Assembly (NCBI RefSeq): GCF_013112485.1
Contig: NZ_JABFHG010000010.1
Location: forward strand, 186,001-250,000
Length of the DNA stretch: 64,000 nucleotides
Source: Roseicella sp. DB1501
Lineage (GTDB): Bacteria > Pseudomonadota > Alphaproteobacteria > Acetobacterales > Acetobacteraceae
Direction of reading: 5' to 3'
Position numbers and translations under genes: made by a program
Shown here: one piece after another, positions 62,088 to 64,000 of the stretch
Layout: each line of letters starts with the position of its first letter
How positions within the stretch are numbered: the stretch's first letter is position 1
Notes under the pieces: generated by a model
Told to the model about the DNA's origin: nothing
Database searches by the model: none
What the model saw: the letters and a program-made list of their open reading frames with translations, nothing else

Positions 62088-63599
62088 ATGATGGATTTCC
62101 TCGAAGCGGTCCGCCTGGTCGCCGCGCCGGACGTGCTGATCGCGATCTTCGCCTCGGCCGTCTATGGCCTCGTCGTTGGCTCACTGCCCGGCCTGTCCGC
62201 CACCATGGCGACGGCGCTGCTGGTGCCGGTCACCTTCTGGCTCTCGCCCATCGCGGCGGTCGCCACCATCATCACCGCCTCGGCCATGGCGATCTTCTCG
62301 GGCGACATCCCGGGCTGCCTGCTGCGCATCCCCGGCACCCCCGCCTCGGCCGCCTATACCGACGAGGCCTATGCGCTCACCCGCAAGGGCCAGGCGGAGC
62401 TGGCGCTCGGCGCCGGCCTCTGGTTCAGCGCCATCGGCGGCATCGTCGGCACCCTCTCCCTGGTGCTGATGGCGCCGCTGTTGGCCGAGATGGCGCTGTC
62501 CTTCTCGACCTTCGAGTATTTCTGGCTCGCCTTCCTCGGCCTGATGTGCGCGACGCTGGTCGCCCGCTCCTCGCCGATCAAGGCCATCGCCTCCATGCTG
62601 CTCGGCCTGCTGGTCTCCTGCATCGGCATGGAGAACCCGGCCGGCACGCCGCGCTTCACCTTCGGCATCCCCGACCTGCTCGGCGGCATCGAGCCGATCC
62701 CGGCGCTGGTCGGCGTCTTCGCGGTGAGCGAGGTGATGCGGGCCATGGTGACGCCGGAGCCGCCGCCCCTGCCGCGGCGGAAATTCGGCTCCATCCTGGC
62801 GAACCAGTGGATGCTGACCAAGAAGTACCAGTGGCCGATGTGGCGGGGGAACGTCATCGGCATCATCATCGGCGTGCTGCCCGGGGCGGGCGCCGACATG
62901 GCGGCCTGGGTCAGCTACGCCATGAGCAAGCGCTTCTCCAAGGAGCCGGAGAAGTTCGGCACCGGCCATCCCGAGGGGCTGGTCGAGGCCGGCGCCTCCA
63001 ACAACGCCTCCCTCGCCTCGGGCTGGGTGCCCTCGCTGCTCTTCGGCATCCCCGGCGACACCATCACGGCGATCGCCATCGGCGTGCTCTACATGAAGGG
63101 GCTGAATCCCGGCCCGACGCTGTTCACCGAGCGCGCCTCCTCGATGTACGCGCTCTACCTCATCTTCATCCTCGCCAACATCATCATGATCCCGCTCGGC
63201 ATCGTCATGATCCGGCTGGCGGCGAGCGTGCTGCGGGCGCCGCGGGCGGCGGTGATGCCGGTCATCATGCTGCTCTGCGCGGTGGGCGCCTTCGCCACCG
63301 GCAGCAACCTCTTCTCGGTGCTGCTGGTCGGGGTCTTCGGCTGCCTCGGCTTCGTCATGGAGCGCAACGGCTATCCGGTGGCGGCGCTGGTGCTGGGCAT
63401 CGTCATGGGGACGATGGTGGAGCAGAATTTCATCACCTCCCTCATCAAGTCGGATGGCGACATCCTGCCCTTCTTCGAACGCCCGGTCTCCGGCGTGCTG
63501 GCGGCGATGACCTTCGGGGCGCTGCTCTGGCCGCTCGGGATCTGGATCTGGAACCGGATGCAGCGGCGGCGGATGGCGGCGGGGGACGCGACCGGATAG
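62088..63599 (+). CDS. tctA: tripartite tricarboxylate transporter, large permease subunit TctA
   Basis: A 503-residue permease with about 11-12 hydrophobic helices. The conserved GSLPGLSATMATALLVPVTF near the N-terminus and IIGVLPGAGADMAAWVSYAM in the middle are the duplicated glycine-rich motifs of TctA. GIPGDTITAIAIGVLYMKGL and MVEQNFITSLIKSDGDILPF are further hallmarks. The start is ATG 62088 or 62091. Its gene is in one operon with tctB and tctC. Ligand specificity is set by the binding protein; citrate or other carboxylates are typical. Confidence 0.95.
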   Translation: MMDFLEAVRLVAAPDVLIAIFASAVYGLVVGSLPGLSATMATALLVPVTFWLSPIAAVATIITASAMAIFSGDIPGCLLRIPGTPASAAYTDEAYALTRKGQAELALGAGLWFSAIGGIVGTLSLVLMAPLLAEMALSFSTFEYFWLAFLGLMCATLVARSSPIKAIASMLLGLLVSCIGMENPAGTPRFTFGIPDLLGGIEPIPALVGVFAVSEVMRAMVTPEPPPLPRRKFGSILANQWMLTKKYQWPMWRGNVIGIIIGVLPGAGADMAAWVSYAMSKRFSKEPEKFGTGHPEGLVEAGASNNASLASGWVPSLLFGIPGDTITAIAIGVLYMKGLNPGPTLFTERASSMYALYLIFILANIIMIPLGIVMIRLAASVLRAPRAAVMPVIMLLCAVGAFATGSNLFSVLLVGVFGCLGFVMERNGYPVAALVLGIVMGTMVEQNFITSLIKSDGDILPFFERPVSGVLAAMTFGALLWPLGIWIWNRMQRRRMAAGDATG

Positions 63600-63655
63600 C
63601 GCGGAACCCGTTGCGCCCCGCCGGCCGATGTCGCACGCTCTGGACACGCAATGAA

Positions 63656-63676
63656 ACGCCCCGCCGGGAGGGGCGT
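63656..63676 (+). promoter_or_regulatory. 7-bp hairpin between tctA and tctC
   Basis: ACGCCCC-GCCGGGA-GGGGCGT lies 19 bp before the tctC ATG and covers the space upstream of its ribosome site. It may act as a 3' stabiliser for tctA or as a break that allows different expression of the binding protein. Confidence 0.45.
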
Positions 63677-63694
63677 GCCAGGAGGAACGAGACC

Positions 63695-64000
63695 ATGACG
63701 ACCCTCAACCGACGCAGCCTGCTCGGCGGCGGCGCTGCCCTGCTCGCGGCCCCCGCCATCGCCCCCAACGCCCTGGGGCAGCCGAAATACCCCGCGCGGC
63801 CGATGCAGCTCCTCTGCCCCTGGGCGGCGGGCGGCGGCACGGATGCGGTGGCCCGCATCGTCGCCGCGCTGCTGGAGAAGGAGCTCGGCCAGCCGGTCAA
63901 CGTGGTGAACCGCACCGGCGGCTCCGGCGTGGTGGGCCATGCCGCGATCGCCCAATCGCCGCCCGATGGCTACACGCTCGGCATCATCACCTCCGAGATC
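63695..64000 (+). CDS. tripartite tricarboxylate transporter substrate-binding protein (Bug/TctC family), partial
   Basis: The first 102 residues of a periplasmic receptor, cut by the window edge. A Tat-like or Sec signal (TLNRRSLLGGGAALLAAPAI) is followed by the mature start YPARPMQLLCPWAAGGGTDA, in which P-W-A-A-G-G-G is the Bug ligand loop, and VARIVAALLEKELGQPVNVV. NRTGGSGVVGHAAIAQSPPD is the second family mark. AGGAGGAA precedes the ATG. It is the third gene of a tctB-tctA-tctC set. Bug proteins have diverse carboxylate ligands, so specificity is unknown. Confidence 0.93.
   Translation, partial: MTTLNRRSLLGGGAALLAAPAIAPNALGQPKYPARPMQLLCPWAAGGGTDAVARIVAALLEKELGQPVNVVNRTGGSGVVGHAAIAQSPPDGYTLGIITSEI

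Overview
The window is about 72-73% GC, with tightly packed genes and strong codon bias. Gene order and protein signatures point to an alphaproteobacterium of the Rhodospirillales, most like Roseomonas and other Acetobacteraceae. The clues are the rimP-nusA-ylxR-infB-rbfA-truB-rpsO-pnp block, grpE/dnaK/dnaJ, HWE-type histidine kinases, a CYP153 system and a tripartite tricarboxylate transporter with a Bug-type binding protein. This placement is inference; no rRNA or tRNA gene was seen to confirm it. No prophage, insertion sequence or CRISPR array was found.

Layout. 1-4.5 kb (- strand): end of a ThiF/MoeB-like E1 enzyme, dut, a sarcosine-oxidase-like flavoenzyme, coaBC with a tiny coupled ORF, and a TauD-family dioxygenase. 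4.6-8.5 kb: a decaying lrgAB/cidAB pair, a DUF2934 protein, a gamma-carbonic-anhydrase-like protein, a 3-hydroxyisobutyrate-dehydrogenase-like enzyme and a nitronate-monooxygenase-like enzyme. 8.6-19.3 kb (- strand): the transcription, translation and RNA-decay block, entered through a terminator-like hairpin whose U-tract overlaps the rimP start. 19.4-24.8 kb: a small membrane protein, trmB, metK with an ArsR/SahR-like operator, dapB, a PRC-barrel protein and dnaJ. 25-36 kb: dnaK, grpE, a LuxR-type regulator joined to a catalytically degenerate HtrA-like protein, an HWE sensor kinase with a clear sigma-70 promoter, phoR, a periplasmic-binding-fold lipoprotein, and rsmI divergent from it.

36.4-47.3 kb: a TPR protein coupled to a membrane protein, recX, a GlcG/HbpS-like protein, an exported PRC-barrel protein, argD-argF, hslO (Hsp33), a lipoprotein, a prepilin peptidase, and a second HWE kinase with its single-domain receiver. 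47.5-50.7 kb: ferredoxin reductase, [2Fe-2S] ferredoxin and a CYP153 P450, together an alkane terminal-hydroxylase electron chain. The P450 has an in-frame TGA near its N-terminus. 50.8-61.4 kb: amidohydrolase, 2-oxoglutarate dioxygenase-like protein, acyl-CoA dehydrogenase, TPP enzyme, lipoprotein, FMN-dependent 2-hydroxyacid dehydrogenase, and a CoxE/MoxR pair. 61.6-64 kb: tctB-tctA-tctC, cut by the window edge.

The most notable non-coding signals are a family of two-hairpin elements at gene 3' ends, three of which supply the TAG stop of the adjoining gene; a second hairpin repeat on both sides of the ferredoxin gene; the candidate attenuator before rimP; and the palindrome upstream of metK. 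No wholly new defence or mobile system was seen. The strongest anomalies are the interrupted CYP153, the decayed lrgAB locus, the active-site-less HtrA-like protein and the stop-codon-associated repeats.
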